This document shows positions 1-6,008 of a stretch of DNA of 7,745 bases, in pieces. The translations under genes were made by a program, and so were the position numbers. The notes below the pieces were generated by a model. It ran no database searches and was not told the DNA's origin. It saw nothing but the letters and a program-made list of their open reading frames with translations. How positions within the stretch are numbered: position 1 is the stretch's first letter; each line of letters opens with the position of its first letter. The DNA is from Bacteroidales bacterium (GTDB taxonomy: Bacteria; Bacteroidota; Bacteroidia; Bacteroidales; JAADJA01), in NCBI GenBank assembly GCA_021107975.1, contig JAIORT010000316.1:1-7745 (forward strand). The letters run 5' to 3'.

Positions 1-332
1 ATCAAATCCTCAAACCAGTCAACCCGAAGTTTGCGGGCTGCCATTTGAATTGAGATTTTTTGCTCAGCAGAATAGTTTTCAGTTTCAAATCTTTTTATGA
101 AGATACCGACCTTTTTCTTTTGTGCTAATTCTTTCACGAATAATTCATCCCCGTCCGATTCCTCGCCACGCAAACCAAAATTACAATGCGCTATTGCGAA
201 TTTAATACCCGCTAAATTAAAAAGTTCGGTCATAACCACGGAATCAATTCCTCCGCTGACAGCAAGCAGAATTTGGTCATCCTTTTTAAAAAGTTTTTTA
301 TTTATTATATAAGAATTAAATCTGTCAAGCAT
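1..332 (-). CDS. tilS: tRNA(Ile)-lysidine synthase TilS, N-terminal part (cut by window edge)
   Basis: TilS uses ATP to attach lysine to the wobble cytidine of the CAU-anticodon isoleucine tRNA, so that it reads AUA and is charged with Ile instead of Met. It acts in the cytoplasm. About 110 codons are visible; the rest lies beyond position 1. The PP-loop ATP-pyrophosphatase motif SGGIDS is at residues 26-31 after a beta strand (QILLAV). The TilS signature HCNFGLRGEESDGDE follows at residues 49-63, and a QMAARKLR stretch lies near residues 95-102. The start is well fixed: the codon immediately before the ATG, in frame, is TAA, and the next Met (residue 34) lies beyond the PP loop. A -7 promoter element ends only 4 nt upstream, so the mRNA may be leaderless. 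The gene is divergent from mscS. Family identity is close to certain; only the 3' part is unseen. Confidence 0.95.
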   Translation of the reverse strand, partial: MLDRFNSYIINKKLFKKDDQILLAVSGGIDSVVMTELFNLAGIKFAIAHCNFGLRGEESDGDELFVKELAQKKKVGIFIKRFETENYSAEQKISIQMAARKLRVDWFEDL

Positions 333-336
333 TTAG

Positions 337-344
337 CAAAGTTA
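337..344 (-). promoter_or_regulatory. Bacteroidota-type -7 element for tilS
   Basis: On the minus strand this reads TAACTTTG, an exact match to the Bacteroidota -7 consensus TAnnTTTG. Transcription normally starts about 4-7 nt after this box, which here falls on or next to the A of the tilS start codon. The nearest TTTG upstream (360-363) is only 15 nt away instead of the usual 19-21, so the -33 element is weak or absent. The same octamer serves korA at 5702-5709. Confidence 0.55.
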
Positions 345-455
345 ATAAATCAATACAATCAAATGGTCAGAAAATACAAAATACAAAGCCCAAAATCGAA
401 AATTCATAGCTTATCCAATTTTATCCACCCAACTTTTTCTATACTTATAGGTTCA

Positions 456-483
456 TTGAAAAATAAAAAATATATTATTTTTA
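456..483 (+). promoter_or_regulatory. Possible weak promoter for mscS
   Basis: A TTG at 456-458 and TATTTTTA at 476-483 resemble the Bacteroidota -33 and -7 elements. The -7 box misses only the final G, and the spacing is short at 17 nt. If real, transcription would begin near 488-490, about 20 nt before the mscS ATG. The surroundings are very AT-rich, so a chance match is quite possible. Confidence 0.25.
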
Positions 484-507
484 CAGCCTTTATCAAAACT
501 TCTTATT

Positions 508-1332
508 ATGGAAAATTTAAACTCAGAAAACATTTTAAATTTTATTTATGAATTAGCTATCAAATACGGGCTAAAACTTTTGCTTGCCATTATTGTTCTT
601 ATAGTTGGTCTTTGGTTAGTAAAGATTTTTGTTAATGCCATTAACAGGTTAATGGATAAGAAAAACACAGATGCTTCATTAAGACCTTTTCTTAAATCAT
701 TAATTTCTTCTATATTAAAGATATTGGTAGTTATCAGTGTAATGAGTATAGTAGGAATACCAATGACCTCATTTATTGCCATTTTAGCTGCCGCAGGTTT
801 TGCTATTGGTATGGCATTATCAGGCACTTTACAAAATTTTGCCGGCGGAGTAATGATACTTATTTTCAAGCCTTTTAAAGTAGGTGATTTTATCGATGCC
901 CAAGGATTTATGGGTACGGTTAGCGAAATTCAGATTTTTAATACTATATTAAAAACACCTGATAATAAAACTATTATTATTCCGAACGGTGGTTTATCAA
1001 CCGGTGCAATGACAAACTTTTCTACAGAACCCAAACGTCGTGTTGATTTTTCATTTGGGATTGGTTACAACGATGATATTGATAAAGCAAAATCCGTAAT
1101 CGAAGGATTAATTTCTACAGACAGCAGAATTCATAAAGACCCTGCTCCGTTTATTGCTGTTTCCGAACTGGCAGACAGTTCAGTTAATTTTGTTGTTAGA
1201 GTTTGGGCAGATGCTGGTGATTACTGGGGAATTCATTTTGATTTAATGGAGAAAGTAAAGAAAGCCTTTGATGAGGATGGTATTTCAATTCCGTTCCCAC
1301 AAACTGATGTTCATGTATATAATGAAAAATAG
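508..1332 (+). CDS. mscS: Small-conductance mechanosensitive ion channel MscS
   Basis: This is an inner-membrane channel that opens under membrane tension and releases solutes during hypo-osmotic shock. At 274 aa it is close to the 286-aa E. coli protein and has the same minimal plan. It has three membrane helices, at about 20-42, 64-84 and 86-120, the third being the pore-lining helix with the small-residue pattern AAGFAIGMALSG. FAGGVMILIFKPFKVGDFID then leads into the cytoplasmic beta domain (about 125-175, with the IPNG motif at 158-161) and the alpha-beta vestibule domain (about 178-270), which contains NFVVRVW and ends FPQTDVHVY. Gly113 of E. coli corresponds to Gly106, but the gate residues Leu105 and Leu109 correspond to Phe98 and Met102. 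There is no clear Shine-Dalgarno sequence, as is usual in this phylum. The DUF3078 gene follows after 53 nt and could be read from the same transcript. Confidence 0.95.
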   Translation: MENLNSENILNFIYELAIKYGLKLLLAIIVLIVGLWLVKIFVNAINRLMDKKNTDASLRPFLKSLISSILKILVVISVMSIVGIPMTSFIAILAAAGFAIGMALSGTLQNFAGGVMILIFKPFKVGDFIDAQGFMGTVSEIQIFNTILKTPDNKTIIIPNGGLSTGAMTNFSTEPKRRVDFSFGIGYNDDIDKAKSVIEGLISTDSRIHKDPAPFIAVSELADSSVNFVVRVWADAGDYWGIHFDLMEKVKKAFDEDGISIPFPQTDVHVYNEK

Positions 1333-1385
1333 GCAGCAGATATAAAATTAATCATTAAACTTTTTTTAAATTATTATTTTACGTT

Positions 1386-2312
1386 ATGAAAAAAATCACA
1401 TTATTATTAGCAGGATTACTTTTATTCGGATGGGGTTCCAAAGCCCAAAGTGATGCTGATACTGCCTGGAAAGCAGGCGGAGATGCCTCACTGATGTTCT
1501 CTCAGGCATCCTTTACAAATTGGGCTGCCGGTGGTGAAAACACTTTAACATTTACCGGCTTTATTAATTTGTATGCTAAATATGAAAAAGGTAAGTCGAA
1601 ATGGGACAACTTACTAGTATTGGCTTTTGGTCAAACAAAAACCGGTGAAAAAGAATTTCGTAAAAGTGAAGATAAAATTGATTTTTCATCAAGTTATGGT
1701 TTAAAAGCGGCTGATAAATGGTATTACACCATTTTATTCAATTTTAAGTCACAGTTTGCCCCGGGTTATAAATATCACGATGATGTGGATACATTAGATA
1801 AAGAAAAAGTTTCCGGTTTCCTGGCGCCGGCTTATACATCAATAGGTTTAGGAATGGAATATAATCCGGTTGATTATATATCGTTTTATTTATCGCCTGT
1901 TACAGCAAGATGGGTTATTGTAAACGATCAGGATTTGGCAAATGCAGGAGATTTTGGTGTTGATCCGGCAGAATATGACGACCAGGGAAATATGATTAAA
2001 GAAGGAAAGAGGGTAAAACCGCAATCCGGTGCAAGCTTCAGGTTTTTATTTGCAAAAGACATTTTCAAAAATGTTAATTTTCAAACAAAATTAGAATTGT
2101 TCTCCGATTATCATAACATTCCGCAGAATATAGATGTTAACTGGAATACCATGATTTACATGACCATTAATAAATGGCTTTCTGCAAGTTTTAGTTTACA
2201 GATGGCATATGACCATGATACTCCGATTGTTGATAAAGATGGTAATGTTGGACCAAGAACCCAGGTTAAACAATTATTTGGTGTCGGTTTAACTTATAAA
2301 ATCTCAAATTAA
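1386..2312 (+). CDS. DUF3078 family protein, predicted outer-membrane beta-barrel
   Basis: This is a 308-aa protein of the Bacteroidota-specific DUF3078 family, which has no established function that I know. A signal peptide is clear: a KK start, hydrophobic residues about 5-15 and a probable cut after SKA at residue 20. The family hallmark FSQASFTNWAAGGENTLTF lies at about residues 38-56. The rest alternates polar and aromatic residues with repeated short strands (for example WYYTILFNFKSQFAPGYKY, YISFYLSPVTARWVIV, VNFQTKLELFSDYHN, WLSASFSLQMAYDHD and a final FGVGLTYKI). This pattern suggests a membrane beta-barrel in the outer membrane. The ATG is chosen because it directly precedes the signal peptide. 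The gene sits 53 nt after mscS, with no convincing separate promoter or terminator between them. What it transports or binds cannot be read from the sequence. Confidence 0.85.
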   Translation: MKKITLLLAGLLLFGWGSKAQSDADTAWKAGGDASLMFSQASFTNWAAGGENTLTFTGFINLYAKYEKGKSKWDNLLVLAFGQTKTGEKEFRKSEDKIDFSSSYGLKAADKWYYTILFNFKSQFAPGYKYHDDVDTLDKEKVSGFLAPAYTSIGLGMEYNPVDYISFYLSPVTARWVIVNDQDLANAGDFGVDPAEYDDQGNMIKEGKRVKPQSGASFRFLFAKDIFKNVNFQTKLELFSDYHNIPQNIDVNWNTMIYMTINKWLSASFSLQMAYDHDTPIVDKDGNVGPRTQVKQLFGVGLTYKISN

Positions 2313-2350
2313 GAATTGAATTAAATTTTTTTAAAAAAAAATAAAATATT

Positions 2351-2382
2351 TTTGTTAAAGTTATAAATAATATTTACTTTTG
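2351..2382 (+). promoter_or_regulatory. Strong Bacteroidota promoter for the 77-aa small protein gene
   Basis: TTTG at 2351-2354 and TACTTTTG at 2375-2382 match both elements of the Bacteroidota housekeeping promoter exactly, with an ideal 20-nt spacer. Transcription should start near 2387-2389, which gives a leader of about 100 nt before the ATG at 2488. It is the only promoter in the window with both boxes perfect, so the small gene is probably well expressed and independent of mscS and the DUF3078 gene. Confidence 0.75.
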
Positions 2383-2487
2383 CATTGATTCAGGTATAAT
2401 AATGCAGTAAAAATCTTAATGAGTGTTTGATTTTCTTTAAGTTAGATGAATTAATTAAATATTGATAACATAACAAAACCAACAATA

Positions 2488-2721
2488 ATGAAAAAAATTA
2501 TCAGAAGTGTTATTTTATTAGCGTTTTTATTTTTCTCTCCTATTTTTTTGAATAATATTTTTGCTGATTGTCCCCCTGATCCAGGTGGAGGACCAGGAAG
2601 CGGGGATCCGCCTGTTGGTGGAGGTTCGCCTGTTGGCGGAGGTTTGCTGATTATGATTTCTTTGGGTGCAATTTATGGAAGCAAAAAAGTTTTTGATGCA
2701 AGGAAGAAGATTTTAGAATAA
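2488..2721 (+). CDS. Small exported Pro/Gly-rich protein with C-terminal GGG-hydrophobic-KK tail
   Basis: This 77-aa protein has three parts. Residues 1-26 are a signal peptide with a long hydrophobic core (VILLAFLFFSPIFL) and a likely cut after IFA. Residues 27-50 are a Pro/Gly linker containing a tandem PVGGGS/PVGGGL repeat. Residues 51-65 are a short hydrophobic segment (GLLIMISLGAIYG), followed by a basic tail with KK at 66-67 and RKK at 72-74. From memory, many Bacteroidota encode small proteins ending in P-I/V-D/G-GG, a hydrophobic stretch and KK, reminiscent of C-terminal sorting signals; this one fits that plan, and no function is known to me. Cys28 follows the cut closely, but Asp precedes it, so it is not a normal lipoprotein. 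It has its own strong promoter and ends 64 nt from the korB stop, facing it. The gene call is solid; the role is unknown. Confidence 0.8.
   Translation: MKKIIRSVILLAFLFFSPIFLNNIFADCPPDPGGGPGSGDPPVGGGSPVGGGLLIMISLGAIYGSKKVFDARKKILE
2611..2644 (+). repeat. 18-bp-period tandem repeat inside the 77-aa gene
   Basis: Copies at 2611-2626 and 2629-2644 match at 15 of 16 positions (CCTGTTGGtGGAGGTT and CCTGTTGGcGGAGGTT). They encode the two consecutive PVGGG units just before the hydrophobic tail. Copy number at such a repeat can vary between strains without breaking the frame. Confidence 0.75.
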
Positions 2722-2745
2722 AATCCAAAAAACAAATTAATAAGC

Positions 2746-2777
2746 ATTATAACTTTTATAATATTTAAAAATTATAA
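2746..2777. terminator. AT-only alternative hairpins between convergent genes
   Basis: Three 7-nt arms follow one another: ATTATAA (2746-2752), TTATAAT (2756-2762) and ATTATAA (2771-2777). The middle arm can pair with either neighbour, giving a hairpin with a 3-nt loop or one with an 8-nt loop. They lie in the 64-nt gap where the 77-aa gene and korB converge, the right place for a terminator serving both directions. The stems contain no G-C pairs and so would be weak. Confidence 0.35.
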
Positions 2778-2785
2778 ACAGTTGA

Positions 2786-3820
2786 TTATATTTCCCAGGT
2801 CTTTCCGCTATTCAGAAGATCATCTACACATTTTATTGAACTTATCTCTTTTTCTGTTTCGATAATACTCTCAAGTTTATCCTCGTAAGTATAATTCTTA
2901 ACAGACCTGATAACTCCAAGTGCAACAGGAAATGTGGGGGGAGCCATTTTTGCCAGCATCAAATGTATTCCGGAATCATAAGTAGTTTCATCATGAACCA
3001 ATATGTCCTTTTCAGTGATTCCATATTTACCTATATGTACAGCTTGTAATTGGGTACCCTTTAACATGATTCCTTTATCCTTATTTTTTCCAAAGATCAT
3101 CGGTTCCCCATGTACAAGATGAAGCTGGTTTTCGTCTTTTGTTTCTTTAGAAGTAATAGCGCTATGCACATTGTTATAGAAAATCACACAATTCTGCAAA
3201 ATTTCGATTAATGAAGTTCCCTTGTGTTTGGCTGCCTCGTGCATCACTCTTGTTATCATTTTCGGATTAGTGTCAACAGCCCTGGCAAAAAAAGTACCCT
3301 GGGCGCCGATTGCAAGTTCACCGACATTAAAGGGATGCTCAATAGTTCCATGTGGCGATGATTTAGTCTTTCTGCCGGTTGGAGTAGTAGGAGAGTATTG
3401 TCCTTTGGTTAATCCATATATTCTATTGTTGAATAATAGGATGTTTATATCGATATTTCTCCTCAAAACATGAATAAAATGATTACCGCCAATGGCAAGT
3501 GAATCGCCATCTCCCGTAGCCATCCACACATTAAGTTTCGGGTTGGTAATTTTAATTCCGGATGCGAGAGCTGCAGCTCTTCCGTGAATTCCATGAAAAC
3601 CATAAGTTTTTACATAATAAGGAAATCTCGACGAACAACCAATCCCGGATACTACAACTACGTTTTCTTTTCTTACTCCCAGTTCGGGTAAAACTTTCTG
3701 AAACGAAGAAAGAATTGCATGGTCGCCACAGCCCGGGCACCATTTTACCATCTGGTCGCTTTTAAAATCTTCTTTTGTAAGTGCAGGTAGTTCTTTTACA
3801 TCAGTTACTTCATTTCCCAT
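2786..3820 (-). CDS. korB: 2-oxoglutarate:ferredoxin oxidoreductase, beta subunit KorB
   Basis: KorB carries thiamine diphosphate and the [4Fe-4S] cluster of the CoA-acylating 2-oxoacid:ferredoxin oxidoreductase (2-oxoglutarate + CoA + oxidised ferredoxin giving succinyl-CoA, CO2 and reduced ferredoxin). The 344-aa sequence has WCPGCGDHAI at 27-36 and cysteines 28, 31, 62 and 211. These line up with the four cluster ligands of the Sulfolobus enzyme (12, 15, 46, 197) at nearly the same spacing. The thiamine-binding motif is GDGDSLAIGGNH (103-114) with NNRIYGLTKGQ (131-141), followed by SPTTPTG and PHGTIEHPFN. The stop of korA lies 2 nt upstream, so the two are translated from one transcript. 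No ferredoxin-like delta subunit is encoded here, as expected for the two-subunit type. The 2-oxoglutarate preference is inferred from resemblance to Bacteroidota KorB; another 2-oxoacid is possible. Confidence 0.92.
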   Translation of the reverse strand: MGNEVTDVKELPALTKEDFKSDQMVKWCPGCGDHAILSSFQKVLPELGVRKENVVVVSGIGCSSRFPYYVKTYGFHGIHGRAAALASGIKITNPKLNVWMATGDGDSLAIGGNHFIHVLRRNIDINILLFNNRIYGLTKGQYSPTTPTGRKTKSSPHGTIEHPFNVGELAIGAQGTFFARAVDTNPKMITRVMHEAAKHKGTSLIEILQNCVIFYNNVHSAITSKETKDENQLHLVHGEPMIFGKNKDKGIMLKGTQLQAVHIGKYGITEKDILVHDETTYDSGIHLMLAKMAPPTFPVALGVIRSVKNYTYEDKLESIIETEKEISSIKCVDDLLNSGKTWEI

Positions 3821-3822
3821 GG

Positions 3823-5676
3823 TTATTTCTCCTCTAATAAATGGTTAAATTTATCAACTAATTCTTTTACCATAAAAGGCAACCCCTGAATTTTATTATA
3901 CTGTTCAAATTTGAACTGCTGAAAATACATTCTCAGATATAATACAAATTGACCTAAATTCAGCTCGGGTACAATTATCTTTTTATATTTACTAAAGATT
4001 TCAGCAGTATTTTTTGGCAATGGATTTATATTATGAAAATGAGCCAGGCTGACTTTTTTACCTTGTTTTTGCATTTCCTTAACAGCCTCAATCATAACGC
4101 CATAAGTACTACCCCAGCTAACAACCAAAAGGTCTCCGCTTTCAGGACCTATCACTTCCTGTGGTTTAATATAATTAGCAACTCTTCTTACTTTTTCAGC
4201 CCTGTATTCACACATGAGTTGGTGATTCTCCGGGTCGTGAGATACATTGCCGAATATATTCTCTTTTTCCAGACCACCGATTCTGTGGCGCAAACCGAGT
4301 GTTCCCGGTATAGCCCATGACCTGCTCAATTTCTCAGGATTTCTTTTGTACGGTCTATAATCAGTATCATTTGCTTTTACTATCGGGGGTTTAATTGATG
4401 GTAATTCCGATACTTTCGGTATTCTGAACACTTCCGAGCCGTTTGCCAGACAACCATCCGTTAGAAGTATAACGGGTGTCATGTGTTCCATTGCAAGTTT
4501 GGAAGCTTCATAAGCATAATAAAAGCAGTTTGATGAGGAAGAAGCTGCAATAACAATTACCTGTGCTTCGCCATTTCTTCCGAATAAAGCCTGCAATAAA
4601 TCAGATTGTTCCGATTTAGTAGGCATTCCGGTTGAGGGACCAGCGCGTTGAACATCAACAATAACAATGGGTAGTTCAGTCATAACTGCCAGCCCAATGG
4701 CTTCACACTTAAGCGAAAGTCCCGGTCCGGATGTTGAAGTAACTGCAAAAGAGCCTGCAAAGCTTGCACCAATAGATGATACGATACCTGCAATTTCATC
4801 TTCAGCCTGTAACACTTTAGCGCCAAGAGATTTATGTTTCGAAAGTTCCTGTAATATTTCTGATGCGGGAGTGATGGGATAGGAGCCAAGGAAAAGTTGT
4901 CTCCCTGATCGCTCGGCTGCTGCCAGCAATCCCCAAGCTGTGGCAACATTGCCTGTGATATTTCTGTATTTCCCTTTTTTTAATGCGGCGGGTTCAACAG
5001 TATATGTTATTGAATTTAGTGCTTCAATCGTTTCTGCAAAGTTATATCCTGCCCTTAATATCTTTTTGTTAGCTTCGATAAGCAGTGGATTGGATTTGAA
5101 TTTTTGTTCGAAAAATTCATCAGCCGTTTTAAATTTCCGATTGAAAAGAAAGAACATAATACCAAGAGCAAACATGTTCCTGCTTTTCATTACTATTTTA
5201 TTATCCAACTCCAAATCTTCTACACTTTTCTTAGTAAGCGAACTGATAGGAGCTTTGATGACATTATAATCCTTTAAGGTTTCATCATTCAAAGGATTAT
5301 TATCATACCCTGCCTTTGTCAGCGACTTTTCCGAAAATGTATCGGTATCTATAATGATTGTCCCACCGGGCTTTACCCACATAAGGTTTTTTTTGAGTGG
5401 CGCCGGATTCATAGCAACCAGAACATCTGCAAGATCACCGGATGTATATATGTGTTTATGACCAAAATGTATCTGGAAACCTGAAACTCCTGCAATAGTT
5501 CCTTGTGGTGCTCTGATTTCAGAGGGATAATCGGGAAATGTGGCAAAATCATTTCCTGCGATAGCGGCAGTATCAGAAAAAAGCGATCCGGTAAGTTGCA
5601 TTCCGTCTCCTGAATCTCCAGCAAACCTTACCACTACATCTTCTAACTCTACCACCTTTTGCGTTTTGGTAGTCAT
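3823..5676 (-). CDS. korA: 2-oxoglutarate:ferredoxin oxidoreductase, fused gamma-alpha subunit KorA
   Basis: KorA is the large partner of KorB and forms the CoA- and substrate-binding part of the enzyme. In anaerobic Bacteroidota the enzyme links the TCA pathway to ferredoxin in either direction. The 617-aa protein is a fusion. The gamma domain comes first (about 12-200, with RFAGDSGDGMQLTG at 17-30 and FPDYPSEIRAPQGT at 47-60). The alpha domain follows (about 240-430), with the family motif YPITPAS at 266-272, AEDEIAG at 291-297, TSTSGPGLSLKCEA at 313-326 and FGRNGEAQ at 365-372. The C-terminal domain (about 515-617) contains ELNLGQ at 571-576. Length and order match the archaeal two-subunit 2-oxoacid:ferredoxin oxidoreductases (about 630 aa). 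The ATG is consistent with the promoter about 20 nt upstream. The operon has just these two genes; korB starts 2 nt after the stop. Confidence 0.93.
   Translation of the reverse strand: MTTKTQKVVELEDVVVRFAGDSGDGMQLTGSLFSDTAAIAGNDFATFPDYPSEIRAPQGTIAGVSGFQIHFGHKHIYTSGDLADVLVAMNPAPLKKNLMWVKPGGTIIIDTDTFSEKSLTKAGYDNNPLNDETLKDYNVIKAPISSLTKKSVEDLELDNKIVMKSRNMFALGIMFFLFNRKFKTADEFFEQKFKSNPLLIEANKKILRAGYNFAETIEALNSITYTVEPAALKKGKYRNITGNVATAWGLLAAAERSGRQLFLGSYPITPASEILQELSKHKSLGAKVLQAEDEIAGIVSSIGASFAGSFAVTSTSGPGLSLKCEAIGLAVMTELPIVIVDVQRAGPSTGMPTKSEQSDLLQALFGRNGEAQVIVIAASSSSNCFYYAYEASKLAMEHMTPVILLTDGCLANGSEVFRIPKVSELPSIKPPIVKANDTDYRPYKRNPEKLSRSWAIPGTLGLRHRIGGLEKENIFGNVSHDPENHQLMCEYRAEKVRRVANYIKPQEVIGPESGDLLVVSWGSTYGVMIEAVKEMQKQGKKVSLAHFHNINPLPKNTAEIFSKYKKIIVPELNLGQFVLYLRMYFQQFKFEQYNKIQGLPFMVKELVDKFNHLLEEK
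3829..3835 (-). promoter_or_regulatory. Ribosome binding site of korB inside the end of korA
   Basis: The minus strand reads AGAGGAG, with 8 nt between it and the korB ATG. GAGGAG also encodes the two glutamates just before the C-terminal Lys of KorA. This is the clearest Shine-Dalgarno sequence in a window where most genes have none. It supports the korB start and translational coupling that would keep the two subunits balanced. Confidence 0.65.
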
Positions 5677-5679
5677 TCT

Positions 5680-5736
5680 TCTATGATTTTTAAAAACAGG
5701 GCAAAGTTAAATGTTTTATTTTGTTAAAATCATAGA
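5680..5736. repeat. 11-bp inverted repeat bracketing the korA promoter
   Basis: TCTATGATTTT (5680-5690) and AAAATCATAGA (5726-5736) are perfect reverse complements separated by 35 nt. The left arm ends 4 nt before the korA start codon and the right arm lies upstream of the -7 box. The predicted RNA start falls between them, so they cannot form an RNA hairpin and would have to act as DNA, for example as paired protein sites. No protein is identified. Confidence 0.45.
5702..5709 (-). promoter_or_regulatory. Bacteroidota-type -7 element for the korAB operon
   Basis: The minus strand reads TAACTTTG, an exact TAnnTTTG match and identical to the tilS box. Transcription would begin near 5695-5697, leaving a leader of about 20 nt. 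No TTTG occurs at the expected -33 distance. That region is instead occupied by an inverted repeat (5722-5745), which suggests the promoter may need an activator. Confidence 0.6.
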
Positions 5737-5745
5737 TTTTTAACA
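5722..5745. promoter_or_regulatory. Candidate operator: inverted repeat TGTTAAAA-N8-TTTTAACA upstream of korA
   Basis: TGTTAAAA (5722-5729) and TTTTAACA (5738-5745) form a perfect 8-bp inverted repeat with an 8-nt centre. A further TTTTAACA copy sits at 5749-5756, exactly 11 bp after the second arm, so it is on the same helix face. The repeat covers about -27 to -50 relative to the predicted korA start, where the -33 element would be. AT-only arms in AT-rich DNA make chance a real alternative. Confidence 0.4.
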
Positions 5746-5871
5746 ATTTTTTAACATAAAAATTTAATAAATTTTTGGGTTAAAAGTCAAATGAAATTGT
5801 TGATTCTTTAATGGTATTTTTTGACTATTGTGCATTTTTCGTAAATTTTTTTTATCAGGGATGTATCTCGT

Positions 5872-5893
5872 TTTATCTAAGGACTTTATCTAA
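5872..5893. repeat. Direct repeat TTTATCTAA, 13-bp period
   Basis: Two identical 9-mers lie at 5872-5880 and 5885-5893. Related TTTATC copies occur at 5851-5856 and 5973-5978. They sit just upstream of the 16-bp palindrome and may be part of a composite regulatory region, or just AT-rich coincidence. Confidence 0.3.
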
Positions 5894-5898
5894 ATTAA

Positions 5899-5926
5899 TG
5901 CGTAATATTACGCAATGTTTTGCGTA
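5899..5926. promoter_or_regulatory. Candidate operator: perfect palindrome TGCGTAATATTACGCA plus third half-site
   Basis: Positions 5899-5914 form a perfect 16-bp palindrome with G/C-containing ends in otherwise AT-rich DNA. A third TGCGTA half-site follows at 5921-5926, 22 bp from the first, which is about two helical turns. This is typical of a dimeric transcription-factor site. It lies about 60 nt upstream of the -7 box of the 59-aa gene and about 200 nt upstream of the korA start, so the small gene is the likelier target. I cannot name the regulator. Confidence 0.55.
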
Positions 5927-5959
5927 TTTTCCCCCATATAAAATTGGGTATTTTCCCTA

Positions 5960-5990
5960 TTTTTTTTCCCATTTTATCTGCATAATTTTG
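5960..5990 (+). promoter_or_regulatory. Promoter for the 59-aa small gene
   Basis: TAATTTTG at 5983-5990 matches the -7 consensus exactly. TTTT at 5960-5963 is one base off TTTG and stands 19 nt away, the right distance for a -33 element. Transcription would begin near 5995, giving a leader of about 90 nt that contains a palindrome. Confidence 0.5.
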
Positions 5991-6008
5991 TATCATTATT
6001 TGAAACAA

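Noticed and set aside
97..312. Plus-strand frame of 71 codons at the left edge
   Set aside because: Antisense shadow of tilS, whose PP-loop and family motifs read clearly on the minus strand.
371..387. Tandem AAAATAC repeat between tilS and mscS
   Set aside because: Only two copies of an A-rich 7-mer in AT-rich DNA; no reason to think it functional.
273..551. Plus-strand frame of 92 codons ahead of mscS
   Set aside because: Spans the tilS start, the intergenic gap and the mscS start in another frame; Lys/Ile/Phe-rich without any motif.
2326..2341. Run of seven T followed by nine A after the DUF3078 gene as a terminator
   Set aside because: A T-then-A tract alone has no loop or G-C stem; it may bend DNA upstream of the next promoter, but termination is not supported.
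2563..2574. Possible lipoprotein signal in the 77-aa protein
   Set aside because: Cys28 is preceded by Asp (IFADC), not by the small residue a lipobox needs; ordinary signal peptidase cutting after IFA fits better.
4033..4320. Plus-strand frame of 95 codons inside korA
   Set aside because: Antisense to the strongly conserved KorA C-terminal region; the same applies to the frames at 4667-4882 and 4940-5269.
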